Assembly (NCBI GenBank): GCA_033675265.1 | Contig: JAUJYZ010000757.1 | Coordinates: 612,111-676,110, forward strand | Reading direction: 5' to 3' | Length of the DNA: 64,000 nt | From: Actinostola sp. cb2023 | Taxonomy: Eukaryota; Cnidaria; Anthozoa; Actiniaria; Actinostolidae | Made by a program: the position numbers and the translations under genes | Notes under the pieces: model-generated | Database searches by the model: none | The model's input: only the letters and a program-made list of their open reading frames with translations | Told to the model about the DNA's origin: nothing | Shown: positions 1 to 12,600 of the stretch, in pieces | Numbering within the stretch: position 1 is the stretch's first letter | Layout: every line of letters starts with the position of its first letter

Positions 1-983
1 AACTTCACATACAGATCGGCCGCTCATATTGTATATATTACATAAAGTGCCTACATTTCTGTATCTTCAGCAGGTCTTAATCTGTGATTTTATTTCTATA
101 TGCTTCAAGTTTTATAGAGATGTGTTCTAGTCCAAATTCGAGGCTTTGAAACATTACATAAATACAGAGAACGGAGGCAATAACTGAGGATAAATACACT
201 GCAATTTCCTGGGTTTTTAGCTGTCAGGCCCCTCGCCATTTATTGATTTCATAATGTCACTAGTCAGCTGTTAGATTTTGTCTTATACACACCAAACCGT
301 GTTTAGTTAAAATTGTTTTTTCTCACTTCTATAATTTGAGGGCATCTAATTTCACAAGAATCCTTGGAATTTAATACTGTGCAACATAAAGTACAGTTTA
401 CCAGCACTTTTTTTGCCAAAGTTTGTGTGGCGTTTGTAGATAATTTTCTAAACCTGTTTAGTTAAACCACTTTAAAACATGTTTAAGCCTTGGTGTGAAT
501 GGGGTATTAGATTTCAACTTATATATATATATACATGTATACTTCTTATAATATATAAATTCTTATAATATATTTCTTGGCATCTAATAACTGTTCTTCA
601 CATTTCTTATAATATTTATATTTTAAGGATTTTAAATTGTACGCAAAAATTGTGCGTATTTGCACACTACACCCCTGACGTTAAGCGAGCGCCGTGGGCG
701 CCAACCACCAGGGGGTATGGGGGCATGCTTCCCAGAAAATTTTGAAATCTAGAGGTCCGGAAATGCTATTTCCAGCATTCTTTTTGTGATTTACGTATAT
801 TGCTATTACTTCCTACACTGTAAACCAATGCATATTGAAGAACGTATCAAAACTATTACTATTTAACTGGTTAGGAAAAGATCAGCAGATTTTGATTAGT
901 AATTTATTTATTGACCCCCCCCTTTCAAACCTTTTTTGGGGGTAGCCCTCCATTAATGCCATATTTTTTTTAGGTGACCCACC

Positions 984-1058
984 CCTAATTCCACCCCCCC
1001 CCCCCCCCCCACCTAATTCCACCAGCCCCCAGCCCCCCCCCCCCCCCCCCCCCCCCCA
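984..1058. repeat. Poly-C tracts
   Basis: Two long cytosine homopolymer runs are separated by a short unique stretch. Related 'aggggtgggtcat' sequence recurs near 46740-46860 next to a poly-G run, so the tract probably belongs to a dispersed repeat. Runs of this kind are prone to assembly error. Confidence 0.8.
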
Positions 1059-1326
1059 TGCCCATAAAAATGAACGGCCCCTAAAACTAGACCCACAATG
1101 CCCTTTGGTCTTGGAATGCACTATTCAGTAATTCAGTATTCAACATTTTTTGAAATATAGTAGCTGCATGTATGTACATGTACATATGTTTCAACTTCAT
1201 ATTGGAAGATATATTATGTGAAACCCAATTAATAACCCAGGTCTGTCAGCTGAAAATGATTTGCTTTAATTGTCAAGCTTATATGCATGAATGCATGATC
1301 TGTTATACATGTATGTACACCTAATT

Positions 1327-1483
1327 TCAAAAACGTTGTCCAAATAGCCAAATACGAATTCATTCAAAAAGACAAAAGAAACAGTTCAATCAGCTTGAGT
1401 GCACTTCTTTTGTCTTTTAATGAAATCCTATTTGGCTTTTTTGATTATTATTGGACAATGTTTTTGAAATTAGGTGTATGTAA
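1327..1483. repeat. Inverted-repeat (hairpin) element
   Basis: The sequence 'acacctaatttcaaaaacgt' at the left returns as its reverse complement at the right (1455-1480), with further pairing inwards around 'caaatagccaaat' and 'gacaaaag'. This is a short imperfect palindrome of MITE type with no coding capacity. Confidence 0.7.
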
Positions 1484-1781
1484 TTATACATTATTAATAT
1501 TGTAGGTCAACTGAATTCTACTCAAAGTATAAATTACAATAATTGTATAGTTTTGAAACTGAAGTGCATGAAAATAATATGATATCGACCTCTTTAAAAA
1601 ATGAAACTTGAAAGTGAAAAGTTAAACTTGAAATAAATTGTTTTTTGAAAGAACCTGGTTATAAAATGACAACAGGATTATTTATCTGTGGATATTGAAC
1701 TTATATTTACATTTTACATTGATGACAATTTCATGAAAATAATATTAAAATAATATCTCTGAATTACTAAAACAAATAATT

Positions 1782-2030
1782 TTTATTTGCCGAAGGTGAA
1801 GTGATTATCAGTGAATATTCACCATAATCACTGAGCCTGAGGTGATTTAGACTTGAATATCAGGGAAAAGATGAAATGCAGGATAAAAAAACGTTTTATT
1901 AGTGTATCTCTGCGTTGGTGATTTTACTTCCGCTCTCGACCAGTGATTATTGTCTCATAAGATAATCACGCTCGACCAATCACAGCATTCCAAACTCTAT
2001 ATTAAAGTCTAAAATTATACTAATAATATA
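1782..2030. repeat. Dispersed repeat, family C, copy 1
   Basis: It shares long blocks with 44963-45690, including 'gtgattttacttccgctctc' and 'gaccagtgattat', and the order of the blocks is conserved. The second copy is interrupted by a foldback element. Non-coding. Confidence 0.7.
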
Positions 2031-2039
2031 TGTATTCTT

Positions 2040-2243
2040 TTGCAGAAACGTTGTAGTATATACATTTATATAAATACACATGTATCTAGATAATGAGATA
2101 CAAGATATCTAATGAGATGCAAAGTGTGAAACATCACTTATTTTCTTACTGCATCCAGCAAGGCTAAAACAATAATTTTCAGCACTGCATCTCATTAGAT
2201 ATTTGTATAAATGTATAAATGTATACTACAACGTTTCTGCAAT
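2040..2243. repeat. Inverted-repeat element
   Basis: The left end 'gcagaaacgttgtagtatat' and the right end 'atactacaacgtttctgc' are reverse complements, and 'tgagatgcaaagtg' pairs with 'cactgcatctca' further in. Foldback structure of about 200 bp. Confidence 0.7.
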
Positions 2244-3631
2244 CGAGTGTATAATAATTACATTCAAAACTGTTATATTCACTGATTACAATCAACTCTA
2301 TATTTGGTTCTATTTCCAGTTTCATTTCCTGTTGTTCTGGCTGATTCATCAAAGTGAAAGATATTCTTAAACACCATGTGTACTTCACTGTCATTATTAT
2401 TCATGTAACCAATCCGGGAACCAATATCTAACCGGGTATCTATTAAAACAACCCAAAAAAGTCCAACAGACTTACACATTTAAGTTAATTGATAGATATC
2501 ACCGTTTGACAATTACAACGTGCTGTGATCAAGTGTGGTAATGTAGAGTCCAAGGGTGCAAAATGCCAGGAAAAACAAAAAATAACGCTAAATTTGTGGC
2601 AGCTGGTTAGTTTTGAAAGCTTCTACCACGTGATCTACACATGGAAGGGGAGGCTCCCACAGCGTGAAAAAATAAATAAAGACCGAATTAAGACGGTTAG
2701 ATTAGATGAGCAATATTATTGCCATATTGAGTCTTGGAACCAAGAATTCCTTTATAGCATAGGAATTAAGAAGCTTACTAAAGATGCGAACTATTAAATA
2801 CATGCATTACTTTAGCTTAATTACAGATATTGTGAAGCAATCAGAATATTAATATTAGAATAATAAATTCGCAATAAACAATGTCTGGTTGATTAATTTC
2901 GAATAAAGGAAAACGTCTGCTCTTTGAATTCCAGCATTACGACCACACAGTGTAATTATCGCTTGAGCTTTATAAATAAAGAAAGAATCGCTTGGAAATT
3001 TCACTCAAAAGATTAATGAGCGTACAATATTAAGCTTATCTTTGGGACGAACACTCAAGAGTAAGGGGCGATTTAGAAGAAGAATATGAAAGGATTAAAG
3101 CAATGGATCGTCAAGCCCACGTACTGTACGATATCTTGCTGATTTGATGCAGTGCAGTGCGAATAATTCATGTTCTATTCAGCAAAACATCACAGAGCAA
3201 AACACCATCATACTACGGCGTACAGTTCAACCTTAATTAAGACTTATCTCTGCAGAAGCAACACATCGATACCTGCATTCAGCAAAGACGAGAGCAACAC
3301 TACAGCAAACCATGTTGAAATCCAACGTTTAGAAGTCAAATGATAAGCCGCCATGACATCAGTTTACAACTCTGCTTGATTGTGGCTCGATTCTTGGCAT
3401 CCAGATTTGTATCTATACATGTACTACACTGGACATTGTGAACCAAACTCTACATACTGGCTAATTGTGATAAAATGAAAGATTTTCGTCACATCTTTCA
3501 GACCTTTGGCTTTGACAGAGAAACTCTGGGCATTATCACGAGCTCTGTGTACAGGAAGTCGGGTCCAGGGATTTCAGGAAATATCACGCCTTTTCTGTCA
3601 AAACACTTCCGGTCTGAAGAACAAAGATATT

Positions 3632-3927
3632 TTATATATAGCTAATTGCATAATCGTTGTCGGGTTGAAAATCATGAAAGCTAAGACCAAAAGGAATTCT
3701 GGGAAATTAAAACTCTCAAATAACACCGTTAAATGATCGACCTTTTTATCCAGACTTGTAGGATCTTAGTTAAATAGCTCATATATACCTTCAAAACTAC
3801 GAGAACATTGAATATCATATCTGTATGTAATGCAGGTCATGAACTGATTTCCCATCCATCCTTGCGGTCTCAGCTTCTATGATTTATGATTTTCAATCCG
3901 ACAACGATTATGCAATTAGCTATATAT
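3632..3927. repeat. Foldback MITE, family B, copy 1
   Basis: The terminal inverted repeats begin 'tatatagctaattgcataat' and continue for roughly 40 bp. A second copy in inverted arrangement lies at 46248-46539 and shares the interior 'cctttttatccagacttgta'. Non-autonomous DNA-transposon remnant. Confidence 0.75.
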
Positions 3928-4269
3928 TGGACAGAAAAAGACACAATTACATCCGTTGTTACTGGCGCATTGCGGAACTCTAGTAGCATGGGGGATGTGA
4001 ATATTATTGTATTCTTGCGCGATTTGAGGTTTGGCCTTAGCGTTCGGTGACTGGATTAGGCTGTACGGTTCTGTACGGGCGGGTTCGGGTTATACTAGTG
4101 AATGGTCTGAACTACAGCGGAAGTCAGAAGTCTGACGAGGGTTTAAGGAAAATCGAGGGAGAATATTACTCGTAGTCTAATTGATAATTAGCATATCAAT
4201 GAAAGTTTCTCTGAATACCGTAGACTACAAAAATCACACCTTAATCATGACTAGATGGAGCAATGGTCT

Positions 4270-4470
4270 AATAGGGTTTATCTGAAGTTATAGCTTAGGG
4301 GCCGGATATCCCCTCCCTCACTGGCCTTTTGGTTAGGACCTAGTTTTATGTAGCACCGGGACAGCGCGGGCAGGGCCGAAATCTTCACCCTTTACGCAAG
4401 TGACCAAAACCAAGGAGCCAAAGGTCTACAGTTCGAGTCTCACAGGAGTCGATCTTTTTTTGTCCTTTTT
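4270..4470 (+). repeat. Possible tRNA-related retroposon, copy 1
   Basis: Blocks such as 'ggggccgaaatcttca' and 'ccctccctca' are shared with 21545-21830. A B-box-like 'gttcgagtctc' lies near the 3' end and is followed by a T-run. This suggests a tRNA-derived SINE-like family, but the separation from any A box is long, so the class is uncertain. Confidence 0.4.
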
Positions 4471-4849
4471 TTAGCGCGTTTCCTATTTTTTTCCTTATCT
4501 CTTTTCCTTTCCTTTAAGTTTTATTGTTTTCGTTTTGATCGGATTTGTTTTTGAAGTATTTTGAATTAGCCACTATCAAATCGAGCAGGGGACTGGGAAT
4601 GAGTTTATTAAAATTAATGTAATTACGAAATTAAGTTCATGACATGAAAGAGCATGTTGAAATTAGCATCTGTGCAAAGTTTGATGTGATTTGGGCGAAT
4701 TCTGTCGGAATTATAAACTTTTGAAATTGTGTTGTCCAGCCAAAATTTTACAGTGAATGTCAGTGGTTTGGATGGACAACGTAAAAAAATTGCAGAGTTT
4801 CTTTGGGAAAATTATGGAGGGGGGATCTGGTCATAAATGCAATTGGATC

Positions 4850-5335
4850 GTACCTCATGCCATTCGTTCGTAAGCTTGCCATTCGTTCGTAACCTTGCCA
4901 TTCGTTCGTAACCTCTATCCCATTGCATCGCACCTCATGCCATTCGTTCGTAACCTTGCCATTCGTTCGTAACCTCTATCCCATTGCATCGAAACCTCAT
5001 GCCATTCGTTTTCGTAACCTTGCCATTCGTTCGTAACCTCTATCCCATTGCATCGTACCTCATGCCATTCGTTCGTAACCTTGCCATTCGTTCGTAACCT
5101 CTATCCCATTGCATCGTACCTCATGCCATTCGTTCGTAACCTTGCCATTCGTTCGTAACCTTGCCATTCGTTCGTAACCTCTATCCCATTGCATCGTACC
5201 TCATGCCATTCGTTCGTAACCTTGCCATTCGTTCGTAACCTCTATCCCATTGCATCGTACCTCATGCCATTCGTTCGTAACCTTGCCATTCGTTCGTAAC
5301 CTCTATCCCATTGCATCGTACCTCATGCCATTAAT
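4850..5335. repeat. 61-bp minisatellite with internal 19-bp sub-repeat
   Basis: About eight units of roughly 61 bp contain the doubled motif 'ccattcgttcgtaacctt' followed by 'ctatcccattgcatcgtacc'. One unit carries an extra sub-repeat (near 5150) and one carries a small insertion (near 5010). The array shows two nested levels of tandem duplication. Confidence 0.9.
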
Positions 5336-5679
5336 CGTTCGTAAGTCGATCGTACCGTACCTCCGAGGGAACAACATTCAATTGGATCGTAAATTAGATT
5401 CGTTCAGTAACTGACGTAAACCTATTATGGCATTGAGATCGTACGGTCGTGTTATGAATAAAACAACCTCATTGGCATTTGCTATTTTATAATCAACAAA
5501 CTATTATTATGTTATTATATAAAAGCGTCAACAACAAAATAAATTAATATTTTAAAATAAAACGTCAACAAGGCTCAATAAATTTGGTAAGCGGTTTACC
5601 GGGTAACTTGGACCGGGCGAGCTTGGAAAGCACGTGTCCTGTAATCGTCGCTTATATAAAGACTTTTATAAAATAACTA

Positions 5680-6010
5680 TGATATAACGCGCGCTCTGAT
5701 TGGCCAAAGGATGCGTATTCCGCGTGCTTTATGAGAGCACACAGCACGCACGCGCAGATATTCAAACATTTTTGTAACGAACAAAATTGAAAACTTGCCT
5801 TAAAATCATAATTGTATTTTATAAAAGAAATAGAAAACTTGCCCGCTGTGCTATGTGCAGATTTATAGCACTTGGGGACTGATCAGAACACGAGAGAAGT
5901 GTTGTGAAGCACGACGCGTATCTTAACACTTCTCTCATGTTCTGATCAGTCCCCGCGTGCTATAAATCTTTACATAGCACGCGCGCTCGTTTTCTATTTC
6001 TTCAGCTTTT
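5680..6010. repeat. Foldback element, family E, copy 1
   Basis: A strong hairpin has arms around 5868-5925 and 5930-5990: 'ggggactgatcagaacacga' faces its reverse complement. The outer part ('ctgattggccaaaggatgcg', 'gctttatgagagcacacagc') recurs in reverse orientation at 48575-48770. Confidence 0.75.
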
Positions 6011-6065
6011 TTCTGAAATATATAGATGAATTCCAACGCAGACAGAGACATTAGTCAAAGGGCAT

Positions 6066-6395
6066 CGCAAGATCAGATGCCGTCAGGTAAAATAAGCGGC
6101 CTAAATAAGCTTATATACTAATGCTTGAATTTGTTCTCTTTTATGTTGAGCTCTCCAAGAATCGAAAGTAAAAGTTTTACTACATGTAAGTAGTTTTCTG
6201 TAATAAGCTTAAATGAGTTCACTTTGCTATTAGTAAAATCTTCACTTTCTTGGAGAGCTCAACATTAGAATCGAACAAAAACTTTTACTTTCGATTCTTG
6301 GAGAGCTCAACATCAAAGAGAACAAATTCAACCATTAGTATATAAGCTTATTTAGGCCGCTTATTTTACCTGACGGCATCTGATCTTGCGATGCA
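6066..6395. repeat. Long hairpin element 3' of LIG4
   Basis: Arms of more than 100 bp: 'gcaagatcagatgccgtcag' at the left faces 'ctgacggcatctgatcttgc' at the right, and pairing continues through 'gagctctccaagaatcgaaa'. The central loop is about 100 bp. Non-coding palindrome about 280 bp past the LIG4 stop. Confidence 0.85.
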
Positions 6396-6671
6396 CGATA
6401 GCTGGACCGTAAGTTCTGATTCCCGTGGGGATACTCCCTTTCAAGTGGTAGGGGTGATCGGCAGTCAGTTTTTAAAACGACCCCTAAAAGGTACGCATAA
6501 ATTAAAAGAGCTGTTGAAGCCATGTTGATTTTTTTAAACTCCTAAAAGGTACGACCATATGTGACCATATATGGCGAAAATGTGATTGTATTGATATCGT
6601 TTTTAAATCAACATCGTTCTTCTGTTCTTCACATGTTTGACAAAGGGAGCCATAACGCATACAGAAGTGCA

Positions 6672-9600
6672 TTAAGCACCAGGTAATGGCGCAAAGAGTC
6701 GTTCTTGTAACAATGTTCCTTTTGCGATTGATTGTAACACCCAGTTTTTGGTGACAAAGTGGTGCTTATGGTGTCGAGTTCTCATTCTATTTTGGAGTTC
6801 TCGTAGCCGCGACAGATCACTGAAAAAGACAAAGAAATCAGTGGTTTTTCTAATGAGGCCCAAGCGAAAACAAACAAACAAACAAACAAACAAACACAAC
6901 CACCCAACCAACACGATCAAACATACAAAGCAGTAAGCAAGACAGTCTGAAAACGAGTTTACGAACCAGTTACGTACCTTTCGTCCATTACAACATGAGT
7001 CACACTCTCGTCGAATAAACTGCTGATCGATGCACTGTAAAAACGCAGCTCTAGTGCTGTTAGTTCTAAACTACAGTCCTTGATAACCTAAAGAACAATA
7101 CGAATGATTATCGTGGTCGACACTTGTTAACGTAGATTAACTGGTTTTACGAGAAAAAAACTATCACCAACAACAACGATGACTGCAAAAGCATATTTTA
7201 TCTCCCGCAATGGAACTCAAAATTAAACACTGGAAATAACGCACGCTCTTAGCTACTACAAACTTTCTGTAAAAAAACGTTTGCAACAACAACAACAACA
7301 ACAAATTTTATTACCTAACGTAATAGAAATTAGATAGAAATTAGACAGAAAAAAGTTGTTAAAAAATACATTTGAACATTTACACAGAATATACAGAGAA
7401 TTTATACAGTGAAAATTAAGCCAACAATTGCCAGAAACGTGGCGAAACAATGATTCCTTACCGTACTAGGGTCATCTATGTCTTCATATTGATCCAAGAA
7501 TACGCTAGACATAGAAAATAGAACACACTACGATAAGGTCTTCGAACTGCAACATTGTCACGCAAGTTGAGCATGCTTGCATGCAGAGAATGAATCTTAC
7601 CGGCAACGTCTGAATAAACCAATACTGGGGCAGTCGTCTGGATAATAGCGTTGTTCGATGTCCGCGATCTCTTCTACAGTAATGGAATGCGTCGAGTTCT
7701 CCTACAGTGAAGCAGAGATGAAATCAAGTCAATCCATCATCCCGAGACACTGAGCCAGAAGAAATGAGAATAAGAAAGAAAAGAATGAAAATTGTGAATG
7801 GAAGATTGGAAGACGGCGCCAGCACTGTGTAGAATGAGATAAGAATGTTCTAGACGGCGTATGTGTAGGTAGAATGCAAAGTACATTGTATTGGCTGGTT
7901 GGTTCCATAGCGGGTAAAAGTGTCAACAGCTGTAGCAAAAAGATTATCAAAAGCACCAGAGGAATACCGTCGGTGGAGGAAAAGGATGTAGTCAAGGTAG
8001 AGGAGAAGAGGGACGAGAGGAGGAAGGAGAAAGGAGGAGGGAGGAGGAGGAGGGAGGGAGGAGGGAGGAGGAGGAAGGAGGAAGGAGGAGGAGGGGGGGG
8101 AGGGGGAGGAGGGAGGAGGGAGGAGGGAGGAGGAGGGAGGAGGGAGGAGGGAGGAGGGAGGAGGGAGGAGGGAGGAGGGAGGAGGAGAGGAGGGAGGAAC
8201 TTTCCTCCTCCCCATTCTTCCTCTTTCCCTCTCCTCCACCCACTTCCCGCTATAGACAACGTTATAGAGCGCCTAGGCAAGCGAGATACCACGATCTTAC
8301 TTCTTTGTCAAAGTCTTTGAACACTTTTCCAAGGGATTCCACTGTTGTATCTTGGGTAAAACTGTCTCCATAGCAATCGTACTCCATTGCAAACCGCATC
8401 TCAGTGGATGGGGAGGAATGTAACATGTGTGTTGGTAACCAAGGTAACATCTTACTTTGATCCTAGGGTTATAGATATAAGACATTGATACTGACGCTGA
8501 AAGTACTTTGATCCTAGGGTTATAGATATAAGACATACTGACGCTGAAAGTACTTTGATCCTAGGGTTATAGATATAAGACATTGATACTGACGCTGAAA
8601 GTACTTTGATCCTAGGGTAATAGAAGGCATAGAAGGCATTGCTACTGACGCTGAAAATAGAAATAACTTACAAATATATATGGCACATAGATACCGACAT
8701 TCCTTTTCCGTAGCCTGCGTAGCCAGGCTCTCTGGGGCAGGGAAAGGGGGAGGGGGAGATGGGTCTGGGGACGAGGATGGGGGCGAAGAGGGGGATAAAG
8801 ATTCAGACTATAGATGCCCGCTAGGTAATGAGGTCGACCTATTGTTGTAGTGTCTGAAACTGCTCTACCGACTTACCAAGCAATCTATCAGCCAACAAGC
8901 TTTAACAACGTCGTGTTTGGCGTCTCTGGAAAATCAAATGTGAGAAGGTAAAAAGAGTCACGACTCACTGTACTTTAGTGACGTTTTCGTACGAGTGGGA
9001 AAGTTACAGAACTGCGCCTTGCCGTATTGAAAGAGTTTGATTGGATGAGATGCATCTGCACGCTTTTTGATTGGTTCAGAAAGGAAGCCATTTGAGTGTC
9101 ACGGTACCGTAGGTTTTCCAATCGTACGACTGAAAAAGATTCTATAGTGATTGCATACGAATAGGATGCTTGGCGGAACCCCCTACATGATAGTTTTTAC
9201 CGAGTAATTATTATGATGGTCATGGTCGTTGTTTGTCCACCCCCTAAACGTCCAACGTCTTCAATGTTTTAAAAAGAGAACGGAAGATTTGTTCTTTTTA
9301 TCGCCGCTTCGGTCAGATTATAAATATATATGGCAACTTTGATTTCTCTTGCGTTTTCACCCCATAAAACATCATCATCATCACACTGAGACCCGAACAA
9401 CTTTGACATATATGGAGTTCATATTTTACTCCGCATGGTTTTATAATGTGCTTAGGCCTGATTCACTCATCGAACTTTACATGTGCCGTCCATTCAGATC
9501 TAACCTGAGTATCAGGCTTTTATTGGAAGATGGGGAGAGAAAAAGAAAGTACATGTAAAGTTAGACGTCTGAATCTGGCCTATAAAGATTCTTACTTGAT

Positions 9601-12600
9601 GATGTTATTGGCACGAATGTTTAACCTGTCTGCGATAACGCACAATGTATCAGGGCCAGGGTTCTGTGTGAACGTTCCTCCATACTAAAAATAGTTGATT
9701 GTAGTAGTGAAAAATGGTGACCAAAACAAAGGAAAAACTAACAAGAGTAAACACAGTTTGGATTAAAAAAAGGAAATGAAAGAAAGAAGAAAATAAAAAA
9801 AGAAGTACAGTCGAACCTCCCTAAGCGACCACCCAAAATGTCAAGCTTTGTGGTCGCTTACGAGAAGTGGTCGCTTACGAGAGGTTCCAACTATAATAAT
9901 AATAATAATAATTTAATACTTATATAGCGCAAAAATAGTGATTTGACTTGGAACTGAACTTTTGGTATTTTGCGGGAAAACTGGCCGCTTAGGAGAGGTG
10001 GTCGCTTACGAGGTGGTCGCTTACGAGAGGTTCAACTGTAATGAAAATTACAGGGGGGCAAAATGAGAATGCAAGGGAAGGAAAATGCGGAATAATTCGT
10101 ACCTCCACCACCTTTTTCTCTAGATGAGATTTGGAGTGAGTCGTAGGACCATTGATAATGCAAAACTCTTTACCATCAAATAACTTAGATACCTGTACAG
10201 CAATAACATGTCATTACAGTATTTGAATATAGCAACAACAAAAACACACGACTAACGTAAGACTTACCGCGGTGACAGAGGAGACATCAGCTGGTCGAAA
10301 ATGCGCTGCGACAGCTCGAGGTTGTTCTGCACGAGGCGCCAGCCTTCGTTTCTTTTTGGACGGCTGTGTTGTGTTGTCTTCTGTACTTGTATGTTGGTGT
10401 GTTAGTTTACCTTGAGCAATCTTGTAATAGAATTAGAACAACATCAGTCAGTCAGTGCATACAAGAGGCTTGTGATACATCTGCATATGAATTGTACAAT
10501 TATGCATATGGTCTATTGGTCGATCGGTCACGAAGTCCCAGATATTTGGTCGGTCGGTTGGCCGGTCGGTTGGTCGGTTGGTCTGTCGTCGGCACATCTG
10601 ACAGTAAGTCAGTCAGTCACTCAGTTACACAAGTTCAGTATCACTGTATTCAATAGTCACATTACTATTAGCTTTCCTACCGTTCGTAATCGTTGAAGTT
10701 CTTTTAGATCCATACAGTCATACCAGTGTTTGTCATCACGTATACATTCAAGTCTTGGAAACCTTAACGTAGCGCCTGCTTTGAACCTAATAACGAGACA
10801 GGAATAAAGAGCAAATTACATGATGGGACGTAGCCTCCTCCACAGGCAACGCCGGAAAGCGAGGCCGAGGGCTTACCTTTGTGACGGTATGATTTCAGTA
10901 GCTTTGATTTGTACTATTTTAGACTTTGACGGTTCTATCCACACATCTGGCTTCTCCTGTAGATACGTAAGACAACTTATTATTACTTCGTGAAAAATGT
11001 GCGCGTATAAGATCGAGCGAATCCACGGTTGATTTACCACAGGTAGCCCAACCATTTCTTCTGAGGCTATTGCTATAAATAATTGATATAGAAATATATG
11101 ATTTATGAGCGTGACATTTTGACGGGCTTCCTGTGGTGGAGCCGGACGGGGTAATGGCGGGCTTCCTGTGTTCGTACGTACAGAAACGTAGGAAACAAAC
11201 GGAAATGTTTGGGCTTCCTGTGGTGGAGCCGGACGCACAGGGTAATGGCGGGCTCCTGTGTTCTTACGTACAGTAACAAGTTGACACTATACTCTGGTGA
11301 ACGTAAACGTAGGAAACGAACGGACATGTTTGGCTGCCTGTGGATTTACCTTAAATCCTGAAGCAAGTGTGATATTCTTAGGTGGTTTATTAGTCTTGAA
11401 CGGCTGCCAATGAGGTTTTAACTTTTGCCCAAGTTCGCGTAGTTCGTTGATAGTGTATCCCGTACCAACCTATATGTACATATAGTATCATCAAAATGAA
11501 CAAAACAACTTTTATGTATAGAAGGGAGAAGAAGATGGTAGCACAGAAATTGAAGCAAAAATGGAAAGGAAAAAAGTAGGATATGGGCAAAAAGGAAGGG
11601 AGGAGTGACAAATACAATACACTGTAGAAGGTTTGTAGGAATGGGATCAAGATCACACGATTTCTTGGATGAAGTAGAAATCAAACGGAGAACTTCTTGA
11701 TCTGTTACTGGTTTGAATTACAAATTACAAATAAGAGCACGTAGAGGTCCTACAACCACTAGTCATTTGCATGTCGTACATGAGGTACCTCGTTACCTTA
11801 CAGAATGAATAGAACTGAGTTGGGTGTTGTCCCCTGTGATCTGGTGGGACAGCTACAGCACACATGAAGTGAGACACCATACCACTACGACGCTAGAAAG
11901 AAAGAGAAATGACGAGACATTTCATGAAATAAAACACTGACCATGCAGAGGTCCGTATCGCTACAATGTCAAATCATATATTGTCTGTATAGAGTGTGAA
12001 AAACAGATGAGATCTGTAATGACGAAGACTTTAATAATCATACGTAAGTACAGACCTCAGTGTTTTTATACTAACGTTATTCATTACTTTATTATCCCAA
12101 TTTCTGTCGTTAGCCAATCAGAAGCGAGATATCATAGAAATACACATGTACTTACTCCGACTCCGAAATACCCGCCAATGATGAGAACATCGAGCTAAAA
12201 GATACAACGAAGTATGAAAAAGTTCCCTATCCTGCTAGCTGAAGCTGTCTTACAATTGTTGTGAGCGAAGTGTCAAAAAAGAGGAACTATGAACGTGTTT
12301 CATATGTTTTTATAGGGATGCCACTAGAACTAGAACCCTAGCACCCTATAACTCTTTCAAAACATAAATACTAAGTGTCAATCGAGACATGTTTGTACGT
12401 ACATCTTCACTCAAGCTGTCCACATACTCGGGTTTAATCTTAAGCCAGCCACTCCCTGGAACAATACAACGAACACAATAAACAGACTTACACATGCTAG
12501 TGTTATGTCTACCTGATCAATAATCATAATAATAGAACAAGTACTTACCGTTTCTAACGTTGGGTTTATATACTGAAGTTGGTGACTTGATTACTAAACC

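Larger units (their letters stand above)
1..6671. other. Gene-poor, repeat-rich region downstream of LIG4
   Basis: I find no convincing coding region here. The open frames at 2525-2797 and 3506-3736 have no recognisable domain, and the second runs into a foldback element. The stretch holds a poly-C tract (about 984-1058), inverted-repeat elements (1327-1483, 1782-2030, 2040-2243, 3632-3927, 5680-6010, 6066-6395), a possible tRNA-related retroposon (4270-4470) and a 61-bp minisatellite (4850-5335). The 3' UTR of LIG4 should extend left from 6671, but I saw no canonical AATAAA on the minus strand close to the stop. Confidence 0.6.

Noticed and set aside
2525..2797. 90-aa plus-strand frame
   Set aside because: No recognisable domain, no splice partners and a weak start context, in repeat-rich DNA.
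7729..8320. Pro/Leu/Ser-rich and Gly/Arg-rich frames near the GGA tract
   Set aside because: Low-complexity translation in all frames of a purine tract inside a LIG4 intron.
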